A stretch of DNA of 64,000 nucleotides. It comes from Luscinia megarhynchos (lineage: Eukaryota > Chordata > Aves > Passeriformes > Turdidae). Below, piece after piece: positions 1-13,480 of the stretch. Positions within the stretch are counted from its first letter, which is position 1; each line of letters opens with the position of its first letter. Position numbers and translations under genes: made by a program. Below the pieces are notes generated by a model. It searched no databases, was not told the origin of the DNA, and was given only the letters and a program-made list of their open reading frames with translations. The stretch spans positions 7,176,146 to 7,240,145 of the forward strand of contig JAPFBE010000002.1 of assembly GCA_034336665.1 (NCBI GenBank), read 5' to 3'.

Positions 1-3000
1 ACTGTTAGTTTTGGCAGTGGCCACAAGGGGCATGGCTGGAACTTGGAGGTTATTCTATACCAGCTCATGTAATTTTCCAGTAATCCATGGTATATGATTG
101 CAAAGCCCTTTGTAACCTGTGACATGGAATGTTTGCACTATTGATTGCAATTTCTCCTTTATCAGTAGTGCCTTTATCACTCACCAGCTGATAGCAGGAA
201 CCCAGGTGCACATGGATGGTGAGATCCACAGTGGGACTGTACTCAGCTTGGGTTTTGACTCCCAGCTCTTCATCCAGTGTCTCAGGGTGTTCTCTCAATG
301 CATACAGGCTCCCAGGCGCCTGGTGTTTATTTAAGTAGATTTAGGATTTGCTGTTTTTCTTTCCCAGGACATCTTTTCACTTTTCAGTGTGTGTGCCAAG
401 AGGAGTTGCTGACCTAATGGAAACAGTTGTGTGCTGGAGTAAAGCATTTAAGAAGATGATAAAGAAAGCACTCCTTCTTTTGAACACTAACCCCACACTA
501 ACCCTAAATAACATTAGGGCATGAGACACCCTGCAAATACTTTGTGTTTTTGTTTTTGGGGTTTTTTTCCCTTCTTCTAAACTTCAGGATTCTTCAGAAA
601 TCTTGTAATAGTTTGAAGTTTAGCAACAAAGGCTATTCACCTGCTTGTTGAATTGTAGCTGTCACAAGATTGTAAAACAGTAGCATGCATGATTGAAACA
701 TCAGGCCTCTGATTGCCTTCATATCATACATTTGACATAAAAAATTCACCTGTAACTTTGTAAATGAGTTTTTACCAATCAAGTAAACCTTCAGTTATCT
801 CTTCTCATGAAAACAGTTTGCAGTAGTTTTTTTTTCCCCTCTTAACTACAGTAACATCTTAAAACCTTAAGAAATATATGTATTAAAAAACCCCCAACTT
901 GTGTGTGAAGGAAACTATATCTTTCCTAGCTGATTTTGTCATGACTGTGTTATGTATGCCTTTGCAGTGGGGAGACATCAACTCTAAAATTATGCCAGTC
1001 TGAAATAACATTGCAAGTCCTAGAATATTTTTATCAAAGTAAGCAAAGGACAGAGGAAAGCTCTTGTGAGGACAAAGGTTGTTATTCTTTCACATAGTAG
1101 GAGGCTGAAAGTATTAACTTGCACTGGGATTTAACACCAAGGTATCTGAACTTGGAGTTGGTAAGTGTGGCAAGGAACTGGGCAAGGAAGTTGCTCCTTA
1201 TTCATTTTCAGGTACTAGAATGACATATACACATTCATTCATTTGAAATGAATGAAAATCATTCCTCAGGTTAAAAACCAGTTTAATTAATGCTCTTATT
1301 GAATTGCATGACATTTAAACCTTGCACCCTGGATGACTCACAGTTTAGAGAGGGAGATTGAGATAATAGGAGAAGATAGTTTATTTTAAAGTCAAGCATT
1401 GCCATCTTACTGCTTCACAAGCTATAATGTATGCTTATTAAGACCTACACCAGCGATTTCATTTGATAGATTGTGGCAGTAGTGGCTTTTGTTCTGATGG
1501 CTGGTGGGCATTTCAGTAATTTTTGAGATCACTGATCAGGGAGCTATTTATCTCTTGACACTGAGTTGAGGATTTATGTGGTAGTGATCTGTGAGTTGAT
1601 TAAAGTTGTATTCTGGATTAGCATTAGCATAGTGTCTTTCATACATTTTGCAAATTAATATGTTGTTTGTAATATTGAGATTGTCAAATTTATTCTGTGT
1701 ATTTAAGCCAGTAAAAATTCCTATCTATTATTAGTGCTTATTGTTTAGCACCTGAAATAAATACATTTGGATCAAAAATTTCAACTGTGTTTTAAGAAAC
1801 AGGTTCAGGAATCCTTTCTCTGTCATTTAACTAAACAGAACTTAATTCTCAGAAGTACTGAAAAGCTGTGCTGAATTCAGTTAAAGCTCTGGAATTCATG
1901 CATGGGTTAAAATCCTGAGGATCAAGTCAGAGGGAGTAGAAAAGAGGCCAGACAGATCAGAGAGCTTTCCCACAGAGAAAGAAAAGAGAAACTCCAGAAG
2001 GACATGAACAAGAACAAAAGCACCCAAGCAACTGTAGAAGTCATCCTGATGATTATATGCATTTCTTTAGATGATGCTGCTGAAAATTAGTTCATATTTA
2101 TTCCTTTAAAGGGCCATGTTTCATCCTTTATTCCTGCTGTAGATTGTGGGCATTATTTACATCTCAATTTATTCCTCAGCCCATTGGCCATAATTAAAAA
2201 TGGAATTTGGCACTCTCTAGAGTCCTTGCTGGAGACTTTCACCTTGTTGAAGAAAGGGGATTAAATGTGATGATTTATTGAGCTCATGTACAGTCCCCTG
2301 AGTTCTCTGCGGCACCGAGCCAAAAGAAAGCTGAAATGATATCCAGTCTGGCAGCCACTTGCACCATGAGTAGAATAAATCCTATCCCTTGACTAAAACT
2401 CTGTCGTGCTCCAGCCAAATTTGCTTGAATTCCTGATGTGTGTGGGCTCTTGGTAGCCTAAAGTTAAGGTTGTAGAAGGCAGTGGCTGCCTGCCAAGGCA
2501 GTATGTCTTTAGGGTGTTGGACTCTATATTTGTGTATTGTCATGATGTGCCTTAGTCCATGCCTATTAAAAGTGACAAAAATTATTTCTTCCAGTTACCA
2601 CACTCCATCTTCAATTGGAAATTATGTTCAGAGTCACAGATGTGGCATTTGATCATTGCTCTTTGATTGCTTTTCAGATTTTTAGGACTTTTTGGTACTA
2701 AAGTCAAACAGAAATGCAGTCATAAATCTGGCAGAGGCTTTGCTTTCTTGCTTTCCCTCTGCTAAGTCAGAGAAAAAAGAAGGAATGTGTGGAATGAATA
2801 TGTACAGTTACTGCCACAACATTCAAAAATTTATTTGAGGTGATTGTTCTGTGAGAGGACATAGCAAGCCTTTGTTATCACATTTGCTAGGGTAAGCTTT
2901 GCAATTCAGTCACGGTGAAAACTTGCACCAGTTCAGTGACTCCAGTCTGTACAGATTAAGAATTTATTGCTGTTACTCACTGAACCCTATTGCATAGTTG

Positions 3001-5787
3001 TTTCTGTTCATAATTTGAACTCCTTATATATTACACTCATTATAGTGTCCTTCAAGCATTTTTTTTCTGTTACTGGATCTGTGCTGGCTGTATGCTGTGA
3101 TTTGCCAGGTTTGTTTTTTCAGGGCTCAGAAATGTCTTTAGCCTACACCACTTCCATAGCCTTGTGGTGCCAAATGGTGATTGCATGTAAAAGTTGCTTG
3201 TGGAAATCATATCCCTTGACAAATCCAGTTCGTCATGCAACTCATACAAAAAATGTGCAGTTTCCTTGACTTAAAGGATTTTTCAGTCTATCTCAAACCT
3301 TGCTCTGTCATTGAATCTTTTGACTTCCTCTTAGAAATCAGGGATACTTAAAAGCAATCTGTGGGGTTGTGTCATCAATATATGATTCAACACAGGAAAC
3401 AATATGTTTGAGCAGACTGAAAGAGAAAGAAACTGATTGTATTTCCAGCCTAAAATAGTATTTCTCCAGACTGTGCTTGGCCAAATATTAATTATTCTCT
3501 TTATGTGTTCACATCCCAGACAGTCTGGTGTACCTGTGGGACAGAACTCTCTTGTCTCTGTCTTACTGAGGACAAATGTCACTGATTGTTGCCTTCTTTT
3601 TTGAAAGATTGTGAGCAGAAGGGACTGAACATGTGGCAAAATTAATAACTGGGCAGCACTCATAATTTTGTCCTTACTTAAAGATAAATGGGTATGTGAA
3701 ATGTACTTCCCAGGGCTGTGGTGGTGAAGAAGTCACAATTTTGCCACTAAAATTAAGCAGAACACCAGCAAACAATAAAGGTGCACTCCAACATTCACCA
3801 AAGTCAAGAGGGAACTTACCTTTTAACTTTAAAAGCCATTGGACTGAATCCTGCAAGACCATATTAAAACATGTAGAAGTGATTAAGTACTTATTCCTAC
3901 CATACTGCAGTAATAAAATTGCAAAAATGGCAGGTGGATTTTAATTTGACCCAGTGCATGCATTTTTATTATTCCTGTGTTTACATAGTTGGCTGCGTAC
4001 AGTTGGATTGGGTGGCAATTTGCCTGATGATTTGTGTTTGACTGTTGCTGTATGGCATGCTCTTTTATAGTCTTGTTTCTCTGTATTTGAAGTCTTCACA
4101 TAGGCTGATAACAATCCTCACTTAAGTTAATACACTTGATTTTCTGTGAAAGCAAAGCTAGCAGCTTCTGTGAGTTGTAGTGTTGTTATTTAGTAGGCTC
4201 AGTATGGTGCAATTCCTACCCTGAGGCTGCAAGCATGAGTGTCTCTTTTGCTGAGAGGTTTAACAGTGCTACAGATCATGCATAGTCCTTTTCATGGGAC
4301 TGGGAAGAGGTCAAGCTATCACCACTGCTGCTCTGTCTGTTGTTGATCAGTGCTCCTTACCAAGAGAGCACAAATCGCTCCAAGCAACGTACAGTGTACA
4401 CTTCAGAGTCCTGGCAGACATTCGTAATTAGGGTAGGGAATTTAAGGGCTGGCTGAGGGTGCAGGAGGGTAAATGTCATCCAGCCTGATATTTGCTATTA
4501 TTCATCCAACCAACCAACGATTTGGGAATTTGGTTAGCCACTAATCTTTGACTTCAGAGATCTGTGGACAGTCAACGTATTGGAGAGAGCAGAGTTGTCT
4601 TGAGACAGATCAAACAGGGTGGTCTGAAAGCCAGTTAGTACCTAGGTTTCCCACATCTGGAAGATGTAATTTTAATGGCATTGCATCTCAATTGCTTCTT
4701 GTGGTTGGCGGGCTGTGTTCAGAGAAACCCACTAACCAGTGCAAGGCAAAGTTGAGAGTTGGCCCATTTGAAGGTTTGATGTGCTTACTTATGGGATTTA
4801 TTTATTGCCTCAGTTTCATCTGTGCTAAATTAATGCTGTGTTTTTAAGTAACTAAAATTTAAGAGGAATGTTTTACTCTGAAAAGGTAGAGCATTTGCAC
4901 TTAGGTTTTCTGGTAAATTGGATTTTGGAAGTCAGGACTGAACAGAGCACAATGAGCACTTTGTCCTGGCAGAGCAATCTGGATTTAGGCATTGCATGTT
5001 GCGACAAATGGTATGAATTTTGTGGTTTGGGCTCCAGCAACAAGAAAAGGTGATCCTTTTGTCCCACCAGCCAAATAATACGGCACCATTCTATCTGGTA
5101 TGTAGTCTACAATAAGCAAATAAAGAAACTGAAAAATTTTCTTCTTTTACAAACTGGAAGTGTTGCTGTGCTGAGGTTGGGGACACTGTAAATTTCGCTT
5201 TAAGAAACATACTGGAAGATGGATTTTCTTGTCCCTGCTTGTCTGTAATCCTATTTTATAGCCACATTAGTACCTTTACTCAGCCATTTATTTCACTGAT
5301 ATTGCAAAACAACAAGGGAAGATGGAGTTTTCTGTTCTTTTAATGACTGGAGCTCACTGGAGGTGATGTCAGTCAAAGTCTAGGATTTTGAAACCCCAGA
5401 GATTAAGATTATTTGCTATTTGCTTCTGCAGGAATAATTTAATTGCTTTCTATTTCTTTTTAAAAGAAAATATTTTTATTAAAAGCCAGTTGATTTATAG
5501 GTGGGAAAAATATTCCACTGCTTCCTGTGTCTTAAGGAGTAGGTCTCAAAAGAATAACTTTAATTTTTTTCTTTTTTTTTAAATTTTGACTTGTTCATTG
5601 TAGTGTGCTTATTCCTCTTTGACCTGGAGAAAGAAAAAGAAAGAAGAGAAACCTGTCTGCAGTGTTGAATCTGGTTTAATTCCATATTTAATTAAATGAC
5701 CTGGTTTAATTGAATGTATAATTGTTGTAGATAGAAACATGCTTGGTTATATTTATAGGTGAAATATCTGTTTGTCTTCTTGTACAG
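1..5787 (+). other. ITGA9: Intron, 3' part, upstream of exon A
   Basis: I see no exon of the preceding integrin segment (the part of the thigh domain before KRVKDVISPIVFEAS) here, so its 5' splice site is outside the window. The stretch is AT-rich non-coding sequence with frequent stops in all frames. The open frames present are short and look random. A small perfect inverted repeat (8-bp arms) sits at 1237-1253, and purine-rich and T-rich runs lie at about 5565-5660. The 3' end is a pyrimidine-rich stretch ending in the acceptor TGTACAG at 5781-5787. Confidence 0.85.
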
Positions 5788-5943
5788 AAAAGAGTCAAGG
5801 ATGTCATCTCTCCAATTGTATTTGAAGCTTCATACAGCCTCGGGGAACATGTGGTAGAAAGAGGGAAAGAGGACAAGGAGCTAAGTGCTCTGAAGCCCGT
5901 TCTTCGCTGGAAGAGAGGACAGAAGATAGCACAAAGGAATCAG
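5788..5943 (+). CDS. ITGA9: ITGA9 exon A (thigh domain, 52 codons)
   Basis: The exon runs from the acceptor TTGTACAG to the donor CAG/GTCAGA and is phase 0 at both ends. It encodes 52 residues beginning KRVKDVISPIVFEASYSL and ending LRWKRGQKIAQRNQ. In integrin alpha chains this is the last part of the Ig-like thigh domain. The block SPIVFEASYSL is a conserved beta-strand region, and the tract around WKRGQKIAQ leads into the genu, the hinge between thigh and calf-1 that bends when the receptor changes between closed and extended forms. From memory the human sequence reads RRVQDVISPIVFEAAYSL at the same place, so substitutions are conservative. The acidic stretch ERGKEDKELSALK between these blocks is the most variable part. 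The upstream exon is not in the window. No odd features are seen, and the splice sites look functional. Confidence 0.95.
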
Positions 5944-8179
5944 GTCAGACTTGGACTGTGTTATTTCCCAAGAAAGCCTGTGGCCCAACTTAGAGCAGAG
6001 GTGGCTCTAAAAGGGGATTGCCAAGCTCTGGGTCATTTGCACACAGTTGCCTTTTTGTACAATCTCTACTGCTGCTCACTTCAGTGGTGCTCTGTGATGT
6101 GGTAAAGGCTTGTGCTGGGAAGGGAAAGATGAGAAAGGTCCTGCTCCTTCTGGTTCTTCCCTTTATGTAGGAGGTTCTTGTGAAAGGCTTGATCCTGGCC
6201 TTCTTTCCAGGTTAACCCTTTGTTTAGTGCAGAAGGGGACATGGGAACTGTCTGAGGGGAGAACAGTGGGCAGAAGAAAAAAAAAATTGCCTGACTCAAC
6301 TGTCCTCTTTTCTTGGGGACCTCACACATACAGTCATGTTGAAAGGGAAACCAGCTCCTGCTTTTATTGTAGGACATGCCATGCTAAAATAGGAGGGTTT
6401 TATTTTCCCCTCCCTCCTGTCATCATCATGATCTGTAGCACTACTTTCTGATTCTGCTCATAAGGTCCCTGAATACTACTTTAAAAAATAGTAATTAAAG
6501 CATTTTATTTGTTTCACTATATAACTAAATGCTTTGAACTGTATTTGGTTATAATCCTTGTACTTTAGAGACATGATTTCCTTTTTTTCAAGTATGCTTT
6601 ATTTTTTATAAATTTATGAATGAAAGATATCCATTCCAGAATTGGTTACTTTTATGAAGATGGTTTGTGGGGCTGTTGTGTATATGAATTCTGTATTGTT
6701 GCAACAATATGATAATTGGTGGAGAGCTTTGGAACTTTAACACTGCTGTAAACCTGAGTGTTACATGAACAAAGCTTCTTGTATTTTTTACTAATGGACT
6801 TAAACTCAAAAGGTCACATCTTGCCCTGCAGGCAAGTCTCAGATCAATGTTCAGTACCTAAATGCTGAGGTTATAGAGCAGGGACAAAACTATGTTGGGA
6901 ATTTCTCTGACTTGTTTTGTTTTGCGATGGGAGGGAACCAGTTTAAAAATCCCTTTTCATTTGTTTTCCAGATGTTGTTCCCTTAGATTAGTGAAGGCTT
7001 TTGACACTGGGTGTGCTGGCAAGCATGGTTTCAGCTAAGGACGTGACAAGAGCTTCAGAATTATTGTGGCAGTCATGGTGACAAAGCCCTGATGAAGTAG
7101 CCTCAAGGCGTGGTGCTGGGGCTCTCAAAGACTAAGTTCATGGGAAAACTGCAATGTAGCATTCTGTTTCAGAAGTCTTGTTATATTATGAGTAAAAATT
7201 ATTTTAAAAGGCCAAAAGAGACAGTAGGAAGCAAAATTAATAATAAAGGATTTACATTTTTAAAGAATCTGATGATTATGGAGGAACCTTACATTTTGGA
7301 AGTCCAGTTCAAGACCCTAGTGTTTTCTGTTTCAAGAAGAGGTGGCATAGGTGGGGTCAGGTAGACAAAATCAGTGTTAATGTTAGTACTAATGTCTTTA
7401 AATATAGCTAGTTGTGTGTTGTTTTCAAGAGCCCTAGACCTTGCTGATCCAGTAAGAAGTGACTTTCCATTGTCCTCTTTATTGCCTCACAAATCCAGTT
7501 ACTATCTTCATCCACAGGATGTTCCTTCTTGAGTCAGGTCATGTCACTGTCTGCAAGCTGAGCTGTGCCCATGACAGTTCTTGACATTGGAATGATATCT
7601 TTATTCTGGCAAGCTGTTGAAATGTCTTTTGGCATGATTTTAACCTATGCCAACTACTGCATTCCTAGGCATGGGTCAGGAGTCAGGATGCTCCTGTCTT
7701 GGAGACAAGGGAAATTCAGTTTACTGGTGCAGCTGAGGAACTTAGTACAGCTGTCAGTAGGTGGTACGTCTGAAGATTAATTAACTTATACCTAGGCATA
7801 TTGGAAGTCCTTGGGAGACTGCAGGGATCAGTCTAATTGCCATGTTCCATATGAAATAGCTTGCCATAACACTCCTTCTCTTTGGCAGAGCATGGTCTCA
7901 AATTCTCTTTTGCATTTTTCTTTTGGAGATCATGGGACACCCTTCCTGCCTAATTGCAACTGTTTTCCCTTTGGTTGGAGTGATATTGCTGAAAGCAGTT
8001 TATATTCCTCCCTCTGCCAGTGGTGTCTCTTTTGCTTTTGATGAGTTTGGTCCCATGAAATAGTGGACAAATGACCACATTTGGCATAGATGACTTGATA
8101 AATGGCAGTGTGCTACTCATGAGCTAGCCCAGAGTCTTCTGCTCAGTGAAATGGATTAATTCCCCTGTAGTTTTCCTCA

Positions 8180-9060
8180 GCTGGAAAAGTTTGGTTTATA
8201 GTCTTCTCCAGCCTGTAGTACAGCATGAGGTTTGTGACTAAGGTGCAGGACCTTGATCTTGTTGAATCTCATACCACTGACCTCAATTCATTCATCCAGC
8301 CTGTCCACATCCATATGCAGAGCTCTCCTACCTTCTAGCAGATCAACACTCTCACCCAACTTAGTGTTGTCCACAAACTTACTGAGGTTGCACTTGATTC
8401 CCTTGTCCAGACCATCACTATATTTAACAGGACTGGTCCCAGTAGTGGAGACCTGGGGAACCCAACAAGTGTCTGGCCACCAGCTGGATGCAGCACCATT
8501 CACCAGCACTCTCTGGGCCCCAGCCATCCAGCCAGCTCTAACCCAGCACAGAGTGCTCCTGTCCAAGCCGTGGGCTGCCAGCTTCTCCAGGGGAATGTTG
8601 TGGGAGACAGTGACTGGCCTCCAGCTGGATTTAGCTTCATTCACCATAAGTCTCTGGGTCCAGCTGTACAGCCAGATTTTTGCCTATCAAAGATTCCCCC
8701 TTCTGAAGTATTTGTAGCCATGAATTGCAGGACTCCAGTCTTGTGAGTCATCCCACTTCATATCCATGATGGCAACTACATCATAGCTTTCCTGCTGCAC
8801 AGTGGCCTCCAGCTTCTCTTGTTATGTGTACTGTGTGCATTGGTGTAGGTGCACTGCAGCTGGGCTGTTGATTTCACCCCCAACAGTGGTGTGCTGCCCC
8901 ATGGCTCATCTCTAATGAGCCTGGTCTTATTCCCTTCTGCCTTCAAACAGGCTCTGATGAAGCCTGTGTGGAGCTGAGGGAGCTTGGTAGCTAACCTCCA
9001 TCTGCTGCACCTTGCAGTACCAGCACACTGGTTCACTCTCCTACCACTCCTGCCTTTGTC
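8180..9060 (-). mobile_element. CR1-type LINE fragment, internally deleted and rearranged
   Basis: Read on the minus strand, this is debris of the CR1 ORF2 protein (endonuclease plus reverse transcriptase). At 9036-8776 the frame contains LQCTYTNAHSTHNK, the start of the apurinic-like endonuclease. After a frameshift it continues as EATVQQESYDVVAI and then breaks off near 8695. From about 8690 to 8240 the sequence is reverse transcriptase: VSHNIPLEKLAAHGLDR, then SKFVDNTKLGESVDLLEGR, then MRFNK around 8260. Most of the endonuclease and the first half of the polymerase are missing. The catalytic palm motif, normally FADD in CR1, reads FVDN here. A segment of the polymerase is present twice (see findings). 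Frameshifts and stops show that it is long dead. The edges are approximate, and no CR1 3' tail is visible at the low-coordinate end. Confidence 0.88.
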
Positions 9061-12000
9061 ATTCTGGGTGTCAACTGAGTGTCACTCTGCCACTCAGTGA
9101 GGGGTACTGTGGAATTCATCTCTTGTCATTTTAGCCAGCACATCTGACTAAATCCTGGAATGTTTTTTGCAGTAATAATTGCACTTCTAGAGGGAATTTA
9201 AATCAGCCATTTTGTGTTTGGCTCAGCAGCATATATAAATGGACTGTTTCCATGAGTAGTATGGTAAAGCAAGGGGTGCTTCGAAAGAATCAGTCTGTAT
9301 TTCTTTTTTCTGTGGTCAGTAGACATGTAGGTAATAGCTTTATTTTTCAGGCAACTTGAAGGTTTAAAATCAAAATAAATTCAGGTCTAAAATAAAGCTC
9401 CTGTATCTATATTTAGGCACATTGATGTTATTGGTTTGTAAAGCTATAAACAGAAAATACTTTCTAGAAAGGTTAGTAAGAGTTACTTACAGCTCAGCAT
9501 TTGAAAATTGGATCATATATCCTGATTTCTAAATAAGAGCCAGGAACTCAGCTTCACCAGATAAAATGTTTATAATGAAGATAGCATCAATATCTAAAAA
9601 CTAAAGAATTATTAGAATGACAAGCCCCCTTATTGAATTGTTTTTGTGTTACTAGCATGAGCTAATTGCTAAGTCATCTCTGTCCATACGGAAGGGTTGG
9701 TAACAATTTACTGGAAATCAGTGTAGAAATTCAAGTACTGTATTCTTAACTCCAGTTATTTTGCACAACCAAAGTGTTCCTGCAGAAGTCCATAACACAG
9801 TTAATGAAATTAAAGGAATAGATCCTCAGACACCAAAGGCCAGATCTGCCACTTTTTAAGGGCTGCTAACTGAACCTTTTGTAGGCTGATGTGTGAGGAA
9901 GTTGTTACATGTCTGATCTAGAGTGAATCACTGTCTCTTATCCAGTCCATAAAATGACATGTTTTAAAGGGTTCTTTTAAGAATCTGGTTTCTCTCCCTT
10001 CTCTTCAAATATTGACCTTCAGCTGTTGCTTCCCTTTCTGTGAATGCATAGGCAGAACTCTTACCAGAATAGTGCTGGCAACTTCTCTAACTCTTGATAG
10101 TATATTTTGGCTACAACCTAGAATTTCCGTGTGCTTTCCTGAATTTTGGTAGGTTGATATTTTGAAAAGCTTTTTTCCCCTTTGATAAGTTAAAAGACTT
10201 CCAGTATTTTCTGTGGGCTGGAGTGGCACAGGAGTTTTTTTTTGTTCTGTTCCCTACTTACAGAAACGCAGACTTGTTTAATTTTAGATAGCCATTGAAA
10301 GAAAGTGAAGCAGTTTAGTTAGCCTGGTTTGAAATCACAGCCCACCCTCCTCAGAGCACAGAGCTCTGATCATTAGGCTGAAGTCAGGCTCCTCTTTACG
10401 TGTTTTACCTCCTTTCAGTAGAGTCCACTACTAGCAAGAAGGAAAAGGACAATATCTACATGCCCAGTACCCAGCAGCTTTATGCTTAGGATGGCTTAGG
10501 ATGCAGGAACTAGTGATTTATCCCTCTCCTATTTTCTCCTACCTTTACCCCTGGCCTTTACCACAAGGTGTGGAATTTAATTCCTCACACCTCTCTCCAA
10601 GAGGCATAGTGGACACAAAGATACTTGCTCTGAGGCCCCTGATCTGACTGCCTGTGTAGACATATTCCCTTCCTGATCAGCTCTAGACCTCTCTTTACTG
10701 TAGCTTTGTTTGTGTACAGGTATGTATATTCACTTTTTATAATGAGTGTACTTTAATGTAGGATTTTTGGCTTACCCTTTGGAGGACATGGGTGCCATCC
10801 ATCTTTCCTAACCTCTTAGGGAGATGTCTGTCACATTACTGGGCCTCCCAAGGAGCATAATCTTTTTTATTCAGAAAAGTTGCCATGCAGAATTTGAGAA
10901 AACTGGGTTTGCCAAGGTTTGGTGACTTGGTGGGAACTGCTCTGGAAAAATTTCCCATAGCTGCTGGGTTCTGTGCAGCAGTGGAGAGAGAGCAGAGAGG
11001 CATTGAAATGCTCTCTGAAAATGCTGGGTTTTGTCTCTGCTTTGCTGTACATCTGGTGATAGCAGGAAGTCTGACAGACTCACTGAGAATGAACTTTACA
11101 CTAGTTTTTTGTTTATACAGTGAAGATGTGTCCTAGAAGCATTGAGGTTATCCTGTTACTGAGCACACAAACACCTATTTTTCTCGTGGAAATGCTAGAC
11201 ATGTGGTGGCCTTGAGATAAGAGATGCAACTGTATTTCTCAGGGCAATTTTTGCCCTGACCTCTGCCTGCCACCTCATACTCCTCAATTTTTCATGCATG
11301 TATTTTTTATGTAAGGAAGCTTCCTGGCCATCTCCGATATATACATTCAAATCTGTAAGATACTTGGTACAATGTTAGAGGAATACAATTAAATTTCATA
11401 AAACCACTGTTCAAAATTGCTCCTTTTTACTTTATGTAGCAGTAACAGCAAAATTTATGAGCTGCTTCCACAGTTTGTTTCACCCTACTTCATTTTTTCA
11501 GTTGTGGCTAACCCATACAACCCATGGGTTGCCTTCTTCAAAACTTTTTATATTAAAGAGCTCTATAAATCCTCAAATCTGATACTGCAAAGCTGCAACC
11601 ACTTCAAAGATTGCTTAGAGTTAAAATTAGTGGTGATGTAGGGTAGTAGGGTCTGCACCATGTCCCAGGAATGGACTCCTGCCCTAACAACATGCAGTGT
11701 TAAGTTAGGTACAGGCTCTAGCCCAAAGAAATTGCAGCTCAAGTAGACCAAGGAAGGGCACAGTGACAATATATAAGCAGAGTTCACAAATGTTGTGATG
11801 CCTTAAGGTGTGCTTACTTCTTACTGTTTAGGGGGGATTTAAAGAGCCAGAAGTTAGTCAGCCTGAAAGGTAGAAGTGACAAAAGGGTGGGGAAGGAAAG
11901 GCTCAAGTTAACATAGAAGAAAATGGAGGAAACAGACTGTGAGAAGCTGGAGGCTTGAGACTCTAGAAGACATACAACAAGGGGAGGTGGAGTAGAGTCC

Positions 12001-12954
12001 AGTAGACCAGGGAAATTGTGGAAAATAGCAAAATAGTCCAGAGATGTAACCTGGAACTGGGCTGCTGAATCAGTTGTGCCTGCATCAGTGGCTCTTAGGA
12101 GCCTGTTGGACTGGCAATCCAGACCAGCCAGCTGCTTTGAGGTGAGAGAGCTCCCCCCAAACCTGAACAGGTTCAAGATCCTCCACAGGAGCAAACAGCT
12201 CACTCCTACACAGTTACAGATCTCAGAACTCACCATCCCTACTTCTTTATCCCAAACAGGTGTTGTGTAGAAACCTGGGTATCTGTGACATAAGGAAATA
12301 TTCCCAGTGTATCTCAAAGTAGGTTGCTCTCTAGTACATGATGTGCTGGAAGAGACACATGCTCTGCAATTTTAGAAAATGAAGTATCCGTTCATTCTTT
12401 CTGTGTAACAGTAACTATAGATTCAGTAAGAAAATTCCAGGATTATTAGCTAGTTACTTAAATGTACTTACAGTATTTTATACTTTACAAAGTACAGATA
12501 ATTTCTTTATTTGCTGTGTTCACTTTACCAAGATTTCTGCAACTCACACAGAGAAACTGACAGGCTAGAATTTTTTTAAAAGTTTATTATTCTTTCTCCT
12601 CTGAGGATTACTAAGTGGTCTTTCCTATGTGAAACTACTACAGTGGTTTGAGGATTAATTCTGAGAAAATTTTGAAACCATACCACTGAAATGCACCATG
12701 CTTGAGAGGGAAGCCTAGTGCTGGTTCCCTGTCTCAGGATTACTCTTGTCCTTTGGTTGTGGTAGTCTTTATTAAGGAGGAAGGGTAAGTTAGTCCTTGT
12801 TTCTAAATCCCCCAAAAATTTCACTTCTAATGTTATGAGAAAGCAAAAGGTAGGGAAGAAAAATGAAAGAGCAAAGTAAATAGCCTGGATGAGCAGGCCA
12901 CCTTTCACCTTTCTTCTTTTGTAACACAGTAGAACCCACAGCACAGTTTTATAC

Positions 12955-13480
12955 CTGTTATCAAACTGATGCCCTAAAGAACCTAGCAATGAAACAACAC
13001 ACTTTCAAGACATATTAGTATAGAAGGTGAAATAAAGCCTGGTCTTATTGGAGGCCTCCAGGGGCAGATACAGAAAATGACCATCCCCACACAGAGTGAA
13101 AATAGTTTTGTAAGTTCAGCAAATTAGCATAACTAACAAAACCCCCCAGTTAGAGACAGAAGTGGTGAGATAGTTCCTGCTTGGTTCAACCCTTTTCTAA
13201 ATCCTTCCCCCTTAGATAGGAACTAAACTTTGTTTATGAAATTGCGTCTTGAAGAGCTGCTTTCAATCTTGGCTCCCAGGAAGAACCAAGGACAGGGGCT
13301 CTGGAGCCCCCAGCTTGGAGCCTCTGGAATGTATTTTGTCCTTGTGCCTATCAGGGAAGGAAAAGGTAGGGAAAGGTACTGGGGCTAGCTGGGAGCTATA
13401 TAACTATACAACAGTAGAGCTACTATGAATATATACTAAGGAAATATGAAAGCAAAAAGGCAAAATTAATTTTGGCATCA
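12955..13480 (+). repeat. LTR-like dispersed repeat, copy 1
   Basis: This block matches the one at about 34135-34590 in ordered, collinear words: TGATGCCCTAAA (12967), GCAAATTAGCATAA (13119), CCCAGTTAGAGA (13145), TTGGTTCAAC, GGAATGT followed by TTTTGTC (13326), and TTTGGCATCA (13471). The spacing between the second and third words is exactly 26 bases in both copies. Copy 1 is longer in the middle by about 57 bases, mainly because of extra sequence around 13210-13330. I believe it is a long terminal repeat or LTR-proximal part of a bird endogenous retrovirus, from similarity to repeats I remember, but no terminal TG/CA pair or target duplication was established. Orientation is inferred from copy 2. 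Both edges are approximate. Confidence 0.65.

Noticed and set aside
1..5787. Search for the exon preceding exon A
   Set aside because: No segment with integrin thigh-domain wording and a donor site was seen.
9220..9290. Possible U6 snRNA pseudogene (GCAGCATATATA, then GTAGTATGG, then GCAAGGGG in U6-like order)
   Set aside because: The matching words are short, the spacing is compressed by 9-13 bases, and the conserved U6 start and ACAGAG box are absent.
11814..12317. Minus-strand open frame of 167 codons
   Set aside because: Hydrophobic and serine-rich stretches come from pyrimidine-rich intron sequence. No family is recognisable.
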